A stretch of 64,000 nucleotides of DNA from Vibrio gazogenes (GTDB lineage Bacteria > Pseudomonadota > Gammaproteobacteria > Enterobacterales > Vibrionaceae), in the NCBI RefSeq assembly GCF_002196515.1, contig NZ_CP018835.1:3162001-3226000 (forward strand), in the 5' to 3' direction. Made by a program: the position numbers and the translations under genes. Shown in pieces: positions 9,424-19,106 of the stretch (position 1 is the first letter of the stretch; every line of letters starts with the position of its first letter). Below the pieces are notes generated by a model that was not told the DNA's origin, made no database searches, and was given only the letters and a program-made list of their open reading frames with translations.

Positions 9424-10242
9424 TTATATTTTTCGATAAACCCGCAGCGTAAAGTCTGCTTCACAGTGAAAGGTCTCTTGCTGTTGTAATGTGGTTTTGA
9501 CCGCGTCACTGGCACGCCAGGCAAAAGGCGTCATTTGGAGTAGGTTGAATGCATCTGTGCCACTCATTTGCATCGGGTAATGTAACTGTTCTTCATGCAC
9601 CGGGACAAATCCTTCAATCGATTCTGCTTGTGGATCATGCAAGCGAACTTCTTGATAAATCAGTGCCTTTAATTGATATAGGTGACGCGCTGCTGGCGTG
9701 ACGGTCACCACAATGCCGTCGGCTTTCAGGCAACGTTGTAGCTCTTCTGATTTGCATGGTGCGTAGATACGTAAAATTGCATCGATACTCTGTGCGGCAA
9801 AAGGGAGTCGATGACTTGATGCAATACAAAACTGACAATTGGGGTAGCGTTTAGCAGCATAGCGAATCGCGGGTTTGGAGATATCCAGACCGTAGACGGT
9901 CAAATCGGGGTTGTCCGTGTGTAGGGTTTCAGCGACATGCGTGGTGTAATAACCTTCGCCACAGCCAATATCCAACAGCAACGCTGCGGGCTGTGACATA
10001 AATTGTGCGCAGAGCTGGGCGGCTCTGTCACGCATGGCCGTATAGTAACCCTGCTCCAGAAAATGACGCCTGGCTTGCATCATCGCTTTGTTGTCACCGG
10101 GATCTTTGGAACGTTTATGCTGAACAGGCATCAGATTGACATATCCTTCTTTGGCAATATCAAACTGATGGCGGTTCATACAACGGAATGTACCGGACTC
10201 TTGCTGAAGTGGGGCGTCACACAATGGACATTGATAAGACAT
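9424..10242 (-). CDS. rlmA: 23S rRNA (guanine-N1)-methyltransferase RlmA
   Basis: A 272-residue protein matching RlmA (RrmA), which methylates N1 of G745 in 23S rRNA helix 35 using S-adenosylmethionine. The N-terminal zinc-binding ribbon is complete: Cys5, Cys8, Cys21 and His25. The SAM-binding motif I appears as 'LLDIGCGEGYYT' and the post-I acidic residue follows in 'VYGLDIS'. Length matches the family (E. coli 269). It is monocistronic on the minus strand. Nothing unusual is seen. Confidence 0.93.
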   Translation of the reverse strand: MSYQCPLCDAPLQQESGTFRCMNRHQFDIAKEGYVNLMPVQHKRSKDPGDNKAMMQARRHFLEQGYYTAMRDRAAQLCAQFMSQPAALLLDIGCGEGYYTTHVAETLHTDNPDLTVYGLDISKPAIRYAAKRYPNCQFCIASSHRLPFAAQSIDAILRIYAPCKSEELQRCLKADGIVVTVTPAARHLYQLKALIYQEVRLHDPQAESIEGFVPVHEEQLHYPMQMSGTDAFNLLQMTPFAWRASDAVKTTLQQQETFHCEADFTLRVYRKI

Positions 10243-10360
10243 AATCAGCCTTGTATTTCGTATCGATTGGAGGCGGGCAGTGTATCGGGTTCTTCTGCAA
10301 ATAAAAAGCGCTCGTCAGGTTGATTGGTATATCAAGAGACAAGCGCGCACGACAGGCGGG

Positions 10361-11248
10361 TTAATCCGTTGCTGAAAGGTGTGTTTTCAACTGATACTGT
10401 TCACCCGGCTGTAATGTAATCCCGGTAGAAATACAGGGGGCATGAACGGTGGATTCAATACACAGCATGGTTTGATAGCCTTCGTCGTTCATGTCTGCCA
10501 TTGACTGGGCTCCCTGTGACCAGGGGTTCCATAGGACTGCACAATTGTGGCCTGTATTTTCAACCTGAATCGTCCGTTTCAGCACTGGATCATGTAAGTG
10601 AATCTGTGGTGCTGGCTTGGTGTAAATACGGTCAATGGTGTCAGTCAGCTGTAATTCATCATCGCCCTGACAGACCTGATTATTTTGCAGGCTATCAATA
10701 TATTCGTTACCCATTCCCGTTGTTGTGGTCTGCCGGATATCTCCGACATTCAAATATGTATGTAATGCGCCGGAGAAGTGCCAAGCTCGGTCGTCTTCAT
10801 TGGTCATTTCCAGCGTGACTTCGAGCGTATCGCTAATGGCAACGTGTAACTTGAGGCTGAATTGATATGGCCAGATTGACAGTGTTTCAGGATTGGCTGT
10901 CAGGCCGAGAGTGATGATGACACCTGCTTCACTTTCCCGGTGTTCAACCAATGTCCACTGTTGGGTGCGGGCAAAACCATGAGACGGTGAGCCAATTCGG
11001 GCAAACCAAGGCCAGCAAACGGGGATACCACCACGCAAAGGGGTTGTGCCATCAAATTTGGCACTGTCACTCATCCAGATTAAATCGGCTTTGCCGCTTG
11101 GTTGAAAGGAAATTACATGTCCACCGTATAAAGCAATGCCAGCGGTTGCCTTCTCGTGTATGACACGCACTATTTTTGTGTTTTCTTGTTCTACGATTGA
11201 GACACAGTTAGAAAGATTGGTCAGGGTGGGTAAAGCATGTAAGTCCAT
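10361..11248 (-). CDS. yeaD: Glucose-6-phosphate 1-epimerase family protein (YeaD)
   Basis: A 295-residue aldose-1-epimerase-like protein of the YeaD/hexose-6-phosphate mutarotase family, which interconverts the anomers of glucose-6-phosphate or related sugars. Family signs are the 'GGIPVCWPWF' segment, the 'FSGALHTYLNVGD' segment bearing the catalytic His, and the late 'LCIESTVH' segment bearing the catalytic Glu. The ATG at 11248 is preferred over one at 11275 because a GAGGA Shine-Dalgarno sits seven bases before it. It lies downstream of gapA on the same strand with a terminator between them; yeaD also follows gapA in enterobacteria. Confidence 0.9.
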   Translation of the reverse strand: MDLHALPTLTNLSNCVSIVEQENTKIVRVIHEKATAGIALYGGHVISFQPSGKADLIWMSDSAKFDGTTPLRGGIPVCWPWFARIGSPSHGFARTQQWTLVEHRESEAGVIITLGLTANPETLSIWPYQFSLKLHVAISDTLEVTLEMTNEDDRAWHFSGALHTYLNVGDIRQTTTTGMGNEYIDSLQNNQVCQGDDELQLTDTIDRIYTKPAPQIHLHDPVLKRTIQVENTGHNCAVLWNPWSQGAQSMADMNDEGYQTMLCIESTVHAPCISTGITLQPGEQYQLKTHLSATD

Positions 11249-11313
11249 TTTTTCATCCTCGCATTTTGGTGTCATCCGGAGATTAGGGTCAACAAGTGAT
11301 CGGCCTGAAAATA

Positions 11314-11342
11314 CAAAAGGCGGCTAAAAGCCGCCTTTGAAC
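11314..11342 (-). terminator. Intrinsic terminator of gapA
   Basis: AAAGGCGGC and GCCGCCTTT form a perfect stem around a short TTTTA-type loop at about 11317-11338, with a T-rich tail when read on the minus strand. It lies 20-45 bp after the gapA stop codon. Confidence 0.85.
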
Positions 11343-11362
11343 AAGTTCAGATTGAATCTGGA

Positions 11363-12682
<1,320 letters not shown>

Positions 12683-13099
12683 ATGAGTTGTGAGGATATG
12701 AAACAGGTTAAAAAATCAGAATCTCAATGGCGTCAATCACTTACAGATGAGCAATTTCGTGTTTGTCGCCAGCAGGGCACCGAGATGCCGTTTTCTGGGA
12801 AGCTACTGCATAATAAAGAGACCGGCATTTATGCCTGTACTTGTTGTCAGACCCCGTTGTTTTCTTCCGCGAGTAAGTATGATTCCGGATGTGGCTGGCC
12901 AAGTTTTGATGCCCCGATCAATGCTAATGCCGTTCGATATTTACAGGATGAGAGTCATGGCATGAGCCGGATTGAAATCCGCTGTGCAGCTTGTGATAGT
13001 CATCTCGGCCATGTTTTTGATGATGGTCCGCAAACGACCGGTGAACGTTACTGTGTCAATTCAGTGTCGTTAATTTTCAACAAAAATGATCAAGAGTAA
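12683..13099 (+). CDS. msrB: Peptide-methionine (R)-S-oxide reductase MsrB
   Basis: A 138-residue protein that reduces methionine-R-sulfoxide in proteins back to methionine. The two zinc-binding CxxC pairs (CTCC and CAAC) and the catalytic Cys in 'GERYCVNS' are present, as are the '[10 protein letters not shown]' and 'LGHVFDDGP' signatures. Length and layout match E. coli MsrB (137 residues). The start is uncertain: ATG codons at 12683 and 12698 and a GTG at 12659 are in frame and none has an ideally spaced ribosome-binding site; 12683 is chosen for length. Placement opposite gapA is common in gammaproteobacteria. Confidence 0.93.
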   Translation: MSCEDMKQVKKSESQWRQSLTDEQFRVCRQQGTEMPFSGKLLHNKETGIYACTCCQTPLFSSASKYDSGCGWPSFDAPINANAVRYLQDESHGMSRIEIRCAACDSHLGHVFDDGPQTTGERYCVNSVSLIFNKNDQE

Positions 13100-13138
13100 G
13101 TGTTTTTTGAACATTTTTGTATGATTTGTACAGAATGG

Positions 13139-13951
13139 CTATTTTTTAAACTCAGGCATCATCGATGGGTGATATTCTTGGCTTTCTATCGCATCAATAA
13201 TCATATCTGCAACGTTATCTAACATACTGAATTTTTCTTCACTGAAACCATACATCAGTTGTATATTTTGGGGGGATGCAATAGGGACACCAAAGTGTTT
13301 ACCGACCATCGCCCAAATATAAGAGGCTTCTTGATGGTGAAGCAGTTGATTCAAACTGGCTAATGATTCAAAAATGCTGATATTGAGTGAATCCGGGTCG
13401 GAGAGTTCCAGTGCATGATTGAGTAGCTTGATGGTTTTTTCTCTGTCTCTGTCGATGTAGAACGTTGCCAGCGCATATTGCAGGGCTGCTGTCTCCATTT
13501 CTGGTTTGCCTTCCAGCTGTAAAAATTGTCGGCGCGCTTGTGTATCACCCGTCTGACTCCATAAGAAATAGAGTGAAGCAGGGGTGTTAAATTGCATCAG
13601 CTCTTTTTCCAGACGTTCCATATTATCCCCGGAATTGAGTAATGCGTTGAAGCGTCTTTTCTTGAGTTCAGCTTGATCGATTGGTTGAATCTGAGCAGCA
13701 ACGCCCAGGCATTTTCGATATTGCTGGGTGAGTTGGTACTCAGTGATTTTATTGAGATCAGAAGGGTTCTTGGAGACGTCGAAACGATGCCAGATGAGGT
13801 TGGTTCTGGCGACCCGACATTGCCCGTCATTAATGTTCAGTTCTTTACAACGAAGCTCGGGGTGATCCAGACAAAGTTTGTCTGTATTTCTCGTATTTTC
13901 AAAGCAACTGCTCAATAGAAGAACAGTGATAGCAAGACAAATATACTTCAT
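13139..13951 (-). CDS. Lipoprotein, DUF2989-like
   Basis: A predicted lipoprotein of about 270 residues. Starting at the ATG at 13951 gives a short, ideal lipoprotein signal ending in Leu-Leu-Ser-Ser-Cys, with Cys at about residue 16; longer starts at 13963 and 13990 would add a poor extension. The mature protein has four further Cys residues in its first 60 residues and then a helical TPR-like or SEL1-like body. I associate it with the DUF2989 family found in Vibrio genomes near gapA/msrB, but that is from memory and not certain; no biochemical role is known to me. It converges with msrB, leaving only 39 bp between the two stops. Confidence 0.75.
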   Translation of the reverse strand: MKYICLAITVLLLSSCFENTRNTDKLCLDHPELRCKELNINDGQCRVARTNLIWHRFDVSKNPSDLNKITEYQLTQQYRKCLGVAAQIQPIDQAELKKRRFNALLNSGDNMERLEKELMQFNTPASLYFLWSQTGDTQARRQFLQLEGKPEMETAALQYALATFYIDRDREKTIKLLNHALELSDPDSLNISIFESLASLNQLLHHQEASYIWAMVGKHFGVPIASPQNIQLMYGFSEEKFSMLDNVADMIIDAIESQEYHPSMMPEFKK

Positions 13952-14074
13952 TGGTTGTTGCATATAATGATAGCCTGTGATCATATACAATTATTTATAC
14001 GACATCCCTTGACGTTAGCGGCTGAAACTTCATTATGTTGAATTGTTTGTACAACCAACCATCCGGGATATGCA

Positions 14075-14368
14075 ATGAATACTCAACAACTCATTGATGC
14101 GATTACACCTGAGGCCTACCAGCGTTTACTCTATGCAGTTGAAACGGGTAAGTGGCCTGAAGGTACGATACTTTCTGCACAACAGCGAGACTCATGTATT
14201 CAAGCTGTGATGTTGTACCAATCTAAGCATAATGCACAGCCGGAACATATGACAGTTGCCGCAGGCGGCGAGATTTGTTTTAAATCGAAGTCTGAGTTGA
14301 AAAAACAGTTTCAAGCAGAGCAGGCAGAAGAGCATATTCTGCGGGTCAATCCCAATCAAACTGAGTGA
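14075..14368 (+). CDS. yeaC: YeaC-like DUF1315 family protein
   Basis: A 97-residue cytoplasmic protein closely resembling E. coli YeaC (DUF1315): both begin with a short helix leading to 'ITPE-YQRLL-AVE-GKWP-G' and continue with 'QHMT' or 'EHMT', 'GE' and 'KSK-ELK-QF' in the same order. The function of the family is unknown. It is transcribed divergently from the lipoprotein gene and stands alone. YeaC also lies close to the msrB-gapA cluster in E. coli, which supports the assignment. Confidence 0.85.
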   Translation: MNTQQLIDAITPEAYQRLLYAVETGKWPEGTILSAQQRDSCIQAVMLYQSKHNAQPEHMTVAAGGEICFKSKSELKKQFQAEQAEEHILRVNPNQTE

Positions 14369-14520
14369 TCGATGTGCTCATGAATTGCAGTGAGTGCTGA
14401 CAATGGCACTCCCAGTGTTGGCCGGGAGTGCGTCATTGATGACGATTGAGGGGACTTTCTGGATTTGATATTAAATAGGCGTTTGCCTGAGCTGATTTTG
14501 TTTTGGCAAACCGCGCTGTT

Positions 14521-15534
14521 TTACAGGCTCATTTCTCCCCGCAAGACTTTTTGCATCTCTGACTTGACGGTCTCGTAGTCCAGCCCCTTACTCAACAGAT
14601 AATGCAGTTTTGCCAGTGCTGCTTCCGGTGTCATGTCGAACCCGCTGATAACTCCCGCTTCTGCCAATGCACTTCCGGTGGCATAGCCACCCATATTCAC
14701 TTTCCCGGCAAGGCATTGAGTCAGATTAACCACAATCACTCCCCGTTCTGAAGCCGCTTTGAGTTGTGCAAGCAACTCTGGGTTTTGCGGGGCATTGCCG
14801 ACACCGAAGGTCAGAAGAATCATGGCGTTGACGGGTTGCAGTAATGTATTGCGAATCACCTCATGGGAGATGCCCGGATACATGGTAATCACCCCAATCG
14901 GTTGTGGCGTGATGTCACTGACCTGAAAAGGGCCATCTGGCTGTTTGCCGACGGTCACATGACTACTCACCGAGATATTGATACCTGCTTCCAGAAGTGG
15001 TGGTAGGTTCGGTGATGTAAATGCGTGAAAGCCGTCTGCATGTGATTTTGTACTGCGATTTCCTCTCATCAGCTGGTTATTGAAAAACAGCGTGACTTCA
15101 TTGATAGGATAATTGGCAGCAATATGCAGTGCATTGAGTAAATTCGCTTGTCCATCAGAACGGAGTTCTGCCAATGGAATCTGTGAGCCAGTAACAATGA
15201 CCGGTTTACCCAGATTTTCTAACATGAATGACAGTGCTGATGCGGTATAAGCCATCGTATCCGTACCATGCAGAATGACGAAGCCGTCATATTGATCGTA
15301 GTTATTGCGGATATCATCAGCGATAAGTTGCCAGTCTTCTGGCGTCATATCTGACGAATCGATCAGCGGATCGTATTCGTGAATTGTGTATTCAGGCATT
15401 TCCGGACGATGAAACTCGGGCATCCCCGCGAGTTGCTTTTCCATAAAACCAGCCACCGGAACATAGCCGTGTGATGATTTTTGCATACCAATGGTGCCGC
15501 CCGTGTAGGCAATATAGATATGTTTTCTTGCCAT
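14521..15534 (-). CDS. ansA: L-asparaginase, type I (cytoplasmic)
   Basis: A 337-residue asparaginase hydrolysing L-asparagine to aspartate and ammonia. There is no signal peptide, which fits the cytoplasmic type I enzyme. The first catalytic Thr lies in 'YTGGTIGM' (about residues 10-17) and the second in 'LHGTDTMAYTASALSFM', the two asparaginase signatures. Length agrees with E. coli AnsA (338). It follows sppA on the same strand with a terminator between them, the arrangement seen in E. coli (sppA-ansA). Confidence 0.95.
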   Translation of the reverse strand: MARKHIYIAYTGGTIGMQKSSHGYVPVAGFMEKQLAGMPEFHRPEMPEYTIHEYDPLIDSSDMTPEDWQLIADDIRNNYDQYDGFVILHGTDTMAYTASALSFMLENLGKPVIVTGSQIPLAELRSDGQANLLNALHIAANYPINEVTLFFNNQLMRGNRSTKSHADGFHAFTSPNLPPLLEAGINISVSSHVTVGKQPDGPFQVSDITPQPIGVITMYPGISHEVIRNTLLQPVNAMILLTFGVGNAPQNPELLAQLKAASERGVIVVNLTQCLAGKVNMGGYATGSALAEAGVISGFDMTPEAALAKLHYLLSKGLDYETVKSEMQKVLRGEMSL

Positions 15535-15595
15535 GACTGAAATTTACTCTTCTATCAAGTTCAGGGAGTGCGATTATAGCGAAATCATACGCAAT

Positions 15596-15622
15596 AAAAA
15601 GGGCGACATTGTCGCCCTTGAT
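15596..15622 (-). terminator. Intrinsic terminator of sppA
   Basis: AAGGGCGAC at 15599-15607 pairs with GTCGCCCTT around an ATT loop, followed on the minus strand by a TTTTTATT tract. It sits just after the sppA stop and before ansA, so ansA needs its own promoter or read-through. Confidence 0.85.
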
Positions 15623-15635
15623 CACGTTTAATGCT

Positions 15636-17504
15636 TTATTCGACCTCGCAGTTGAGACAGAATGCATACTGTCCTTTGGGGTCATTCAACTGGTTGAGTA
15701 GCGTTGCGTCACTGAGCATTTTTTGGGTTGTAGAACGCAGGCTTTCAGGGAGGAGTGCCGTGACATTCAGCCCCAGTGATACCCGGGCCTCTGAAAAGAG
15801 GCCAATCAGTAATTTCTGCATGGTTGAAACAGGTTCTTCCAGCCAGTCGAGTTGATAGTCATCCACTTTGGCAAGTTTGGCCGCCAGTGCAACCGCATCA
15901 TCAAAATCACCCATTTTATCGACTAAACCGAATTTGAGGGCATCCTGGCCTGTCCAGACATGGCCTTGTGCGACTTTATCGACGTCTTGCAATGAGAGAT
16001 GACGATGTTCTGCAACCAACGAAATAAAGCGCTGATATCCGTGTTCGATAGTTAATTGCAATGCCTGTTTGGTGCCATCAGACAGCCCAGTCGCGACCCC
16101 CTGACCGGAAAATGGTGTTGTACCCACACCATCGGTAGACACACCGATACGATCCAGACTGTGCTCAAAGGTGGCCAGCACACTGAATATGCCAATTGAA
16201 CCGGTGAGTGTTGTGGGTTGCGCGACAATTTGGTCAGCGCTGGTGGATAGCCAGTATCCCCCGGAGGCTGCGAGGCTGGACATCGAGACCACAACCGGTT
16301 TGCCTGAAGCTTTCAGCGCATCAATTTCGCTACGGATGACTTCAGAAGCGGAGGCACTGCCTCCCGGGCTGTCAACTCGTAACACGACCGCTTTAATGTG
16401 TGGATCATTGCGTGCTTCTCTCAGCAGAACACTGATATTCTCTGAACCAATCGCTTCACCGCGAGGTTGATTGCCATCCATGATGGTGCCTGAAGCCACA
16501 ATCACAGCGATTTCATTTTTCGTCGTCAGGCTTGGTTCGAACTGTGAGTCGATAGCGTTGAGATAGTCATAGTAACCAATCGAACGATAACCATCTTGAC
16601 CATCGCTACCGAATGTATCGGTCAGCTCCGCTCGCATTTGTGGCCGGGATATCAGTTCATCAACCAGCCCAAGATCGAGTGACAGTTTGGCAATATCACC
16701 ATGAACACGCTTCAGTTGTGCCAGAAAATCATCCATCGATAAGCGTAGCTTGTCAGGCGTGATGTTTCTGTTGGCTGCCACATCGGTCAGATAGGCATCC
16801 CAGAGCTGTTGTAGCCAGCGCTTGTTCGATGCTTTTGCCGCATCCGACATGTCATTCCGCATAAACGGTTCCACCGCGGACTTGTAAGTACCGACGCGGA
16901 AGATATGGGTGGTGACATCCAGCTTGTCTAGCAGGTTTTTGTAATATAAACCGTAAGCACTATAGCCTTTGAGCATCACCAGTCCATCGGGAGACATTAA
17001 AATTTTGTCAGCATAACTGGCCAGATAATACTGGCTTTGGGTGTACATGTTACCGACCGCAAACACCGGTTTGCCACTGGTTTTAAACTCATTAATCGCT
17101 TTTGCGATATAACGTAATTTTGTCAGATTGGTTTCGGACATCTCGCCGAGTGAAAGCACCAGTCCTGAAATTTGTTCATCGTCTTTGGCATGGCGAATCG
17201 TATCAACGATATCAAACAGAATGTTTTCTTTCGGCAGCGAGTCACCAAGTAGTGACGTCGCAATTGAATCAACGGATTGAACATAAGTGGCTTGTTCATG
17301 AATCGGGCCGGATAAGTTCAGAACCAGTGCCGAAGGTTGATGAATCTGAATATTGGTATCGTCTGATGCTGATTGGGTATACAAGATGTAAATAATGGCA
17401 ATCGTGAACAGAAACAACAAGTTCGTGACGAGAAGGCGGAACAGGGTGATCGTTTTCCAGATAAACCGAAAGATCATACCGATAGCTTTTAGTATTGTTT
17501 TCAT
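15636..17504 (-). CDS. sppA: Signal peptide peptidase SppA (protease IV), 67K type
   Basis: A 622-residue inner-membrane serine protease that degrades cleaved signal peptides. It has one N-terminal membrane segment (about 24-42) and two tandem SppA-type domains, the long form typical of gammaproteobacteria. The Ser-Lys dyad is present: Lys208 in 'GTYKSAVEPF' in the first domain and Ser414 in 'LAASGGYWLS' in the second, matching E. coli Lys209 and Ser409. The 'RVDSPGGSASASE' loop is also intact. Its own terminator lies 14 bp downstream. Confidence 0.95.
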   Translation of the reverse strand: MKTILKAIGMIFRFIWKTITLFRLLVTNLLFLFTIAIIYILYTQSASDDTNIQIHQPSALVLNLSGPIHEQATYVQSVDSIATSLLGDSLPKENILFDIVDTIRHAKDDEQISGLVLSLGEMSETNLTKLRYIAKAINEFKTSGKPVFAVGNMYTQSQYYLASYADKILMSPDGLVMLKGYSAYGLYYKNLLDKLDVTTHIFRVGTYKSAVEPFMRNDMSDAAKASNKRWLQQLWDAYLTDVAANRNITPDKLRLSMDDFLAQLKRVHGDIAKLSLDLGLVDELISRPQMRAELTDTFGSDGQDGYRSIGYYDYLNAIDSQFEPSLTTKNEIAVIVASGTIMDGNQPRGEAIGSENISVLLREARNDPHIKAVVLRVDSPGGSASASEVIRSEIDALKASGKPVVVSMSSLAASGGYWLSTSADQIVAQPTTLTGSIGIFSVLATFEHSLDRIGVSTDGVGTTPFSGQGVATGLSDGTKQALQLTIEHGYQRFISLVAEHRHLSLQDVDKVAQGHVWTGQDALKFGLVDKMGDFDDAVALAAKLAKVDDYQLDWLEEPVSTMQKLLIGLFSEARVSLGLNVTALLPESLRSTTQKMLSDATLLNQLNDPKGQYAFCLNCEVE

Positions 17505-17759
17505 AATCGCTTTAACATCGTGGCTGATTAGGCACCATGGGTTGATAAACCTGATGGTACACGGTGTATGGTGATATGATCCTACGTGATAACCCAGAGA
17601 GGGACAACTATTCAGTGATGGGATTGTTTGATTGCTGTGTTCGGGGAATCTATCCGATTGATTTGGTGGTGGTCAGCGATAGCGCTTTCAACGCTGACTG
17701 TGACAACCCATTCTCCCCAACAAACGAACGTTCGCTAGGGAGAATGATGGGCTTGGTAT

Positions 17760-18593
17760 TTACAGGATGACGGTTTTATTACCGTAGACAAAGACTTTGT
17801 CATTCAACACATTTGCCAGTGCTTTGCTCAAAACATTTTTTTCGACATCACGCCCTGCTTGCGCCATATCCTGAGCACTGAACGTATGATCGACAGGAAT
17901 AACATCTTGTTTAATGATTGGACCTTCATCGAGATCATCCGTGACGAAGTGGGCGGTCGCACCGATGATTTTGACGCCCCGTTCATAGGCTTGCTGATAA
18001 GGTTTCGCCCCAATGAATGCCGGCAAGAAACTGTGGTGAATGTTGATGATACGGTGGTGGTATTTTTCAACAAAAGTCGGCGTCAGAACACGCATATATT
18101 TTGCCAGCACAATATAATCCGGCTGATACTGCTCGACCACTTCCAGCATTTTCTGTTCGTGTTCCTGACGATTGAGACCTTCATGAGAAACACAGTGATA
18201 AGGGATATCAAATCGTTCTGTCAGCGTTTGTAGTTTATCGTAGTTACCGATGACCGCTGCAATATCGACATCGAGACTGCCGTCGTAGCTTTTGATCAGA
18301 ATATCGCCTAGGCAATGTGCTTCTTTGGTGACCAGAATGACGATTTTCTTGCGTGAAGAGCCGATCAATTGATATTTGGCCCCTTCGGGGAGCGCTTGAT
18401 CTAAATCCGCCTTCAGCGTTGCGTCGTTAAAATAGCCTTCCAGCTCGGTGCGCATAAAAAAATGGCCGCTGGTATTATCGACATATTCATTGTTGTGAAT
18501 GATATTCAGCTGATGCTTGTAACAGATATTGGTAACTTTGGCGATCAGACCTGGTTTATCCGTGCAATGTGTAAGGAGCGTTTTCTTTTCCAT
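17760..18593 (-). CDS. purU: Formyltetrahydrofolate deformylase
   Basis: A 277-residue enzyme that hydrolyses 10-formyl-THF to formate and THF, balancing one-carbon pools and supplying formate to PurT. An N-terminal ACT domain (about 3-85, 'LLTHCTDKPGLIAKVTNICY') is followed by a formyl-transferase-like domain with the catalytic Asn and His in 'NIHHSFLPAF' and Asp in 'DDLDEGPII'. The second of two adjacent ATGs is preferred for the start, although the difference is one residue. It is monocistronic. An imperfect hairpin lies downstream at 17709-17746 (CATTCTCCC with GGGAGAATG) but lacks a T-run. Confidence 0.95.
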   Translation of the reverse strand: MEKKTLLTHCTDKPGLIAKVTNICYKHQLNIIHNNEYVDNTSGHFFMRTELEGYFNDATLKADLDQALPEGAKYQLIGSSRKKIVILVTKEAHCLGDILIKSYDGSLDVDIAAVIGNYDKLQTLTERFDIPYHCVSHEGLNRQEHEQKMLEVVEQYQPDYIVLAKYMRVLTPTFVEKYHHRIINIHHSFLPAFIGAKPYQQAYERGVKIIGATAHFVTDDLDEGPIIKQDVIPVDHTFSAQDMAQAGRDVEKNVLSKALANVLNDKVFVYGNKTVIL

Positions 18594-18799
18594 CAATGAT
18601 GACTTCCGATGATTTTTTTGAATGAAAAACTATTTCAGAGTACCCAAAACGGTGATGAGTTCCACAATACTGCGGCTATAATTAATCTATTCTCAGGAGA
18701 GTTTCAACCCAATCACTAAAGTAATTTTCCTCGGCTTATCTGGTTGGTCTTTATTTCGGACAATCGTTGTTTATCACATTTTTCATGAAGGTGGTGGTT

Positions 18800-19003
18800 A
18801 TGGATAAGGAATTGCTAGCTCGTAAATTGTATGTTGAGCGTGTCCACGAGTTGATCGGAACACATGAAATCGATGAGATTGTCCTGAATGCGATGTGGGA
18901 AAGTAAAGCTTCTCCTGCTGATGCTGCCAGAGTGATGCTGGAGCAGCCGACCAACGTACTGGAAGCTGCGTCTTGGTTACAACGATATCTGAACCGCAAG
19001 TAA
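18800..19003 (+). CDS. Small conserved-looking protein of unknown function
   Basis: A 67-residue acidic, helical protein without signal peptide or membrane segment. The ATG at 18800 has an AAGGTGG Shine-Dalgarno and is preferred over an upstream in-frame codon at 18767. The sequence (beginning Met-Asp-Lys-Glu-Leu-Leu-Ala-Arg) contains two or three amphipathic helices and ends in Arg-Lys. I do not recognise a domain. It lies between purU and yoaA, divergent from purU. The clear ribosome-binding site and sensible amino-acid composition support a real gene. Confidence 0.6.
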   Translation: MDKELLARKLYVERVHELIGTHEIDEIVLNAMWESKASPADAARVMLEQPTNVLEAASWLQRYLNRK

Positions 19004-19106
19004 CCCCTTTAACGCGCATTTTGCAGCGTGAATCGTAAGAGAAAGGTTCGCGCTGTCTCATCAAACCTGACATAATCGCACATTATATTTTTAAATCCTC
19101 TATGCG

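Noticed and set aside
17564..17770. 68-residue open frame between sppA and purU
   Set aside because: Runs into the purU 3' end on the other strand, no Shine-Dalgarno, no recognisable features.
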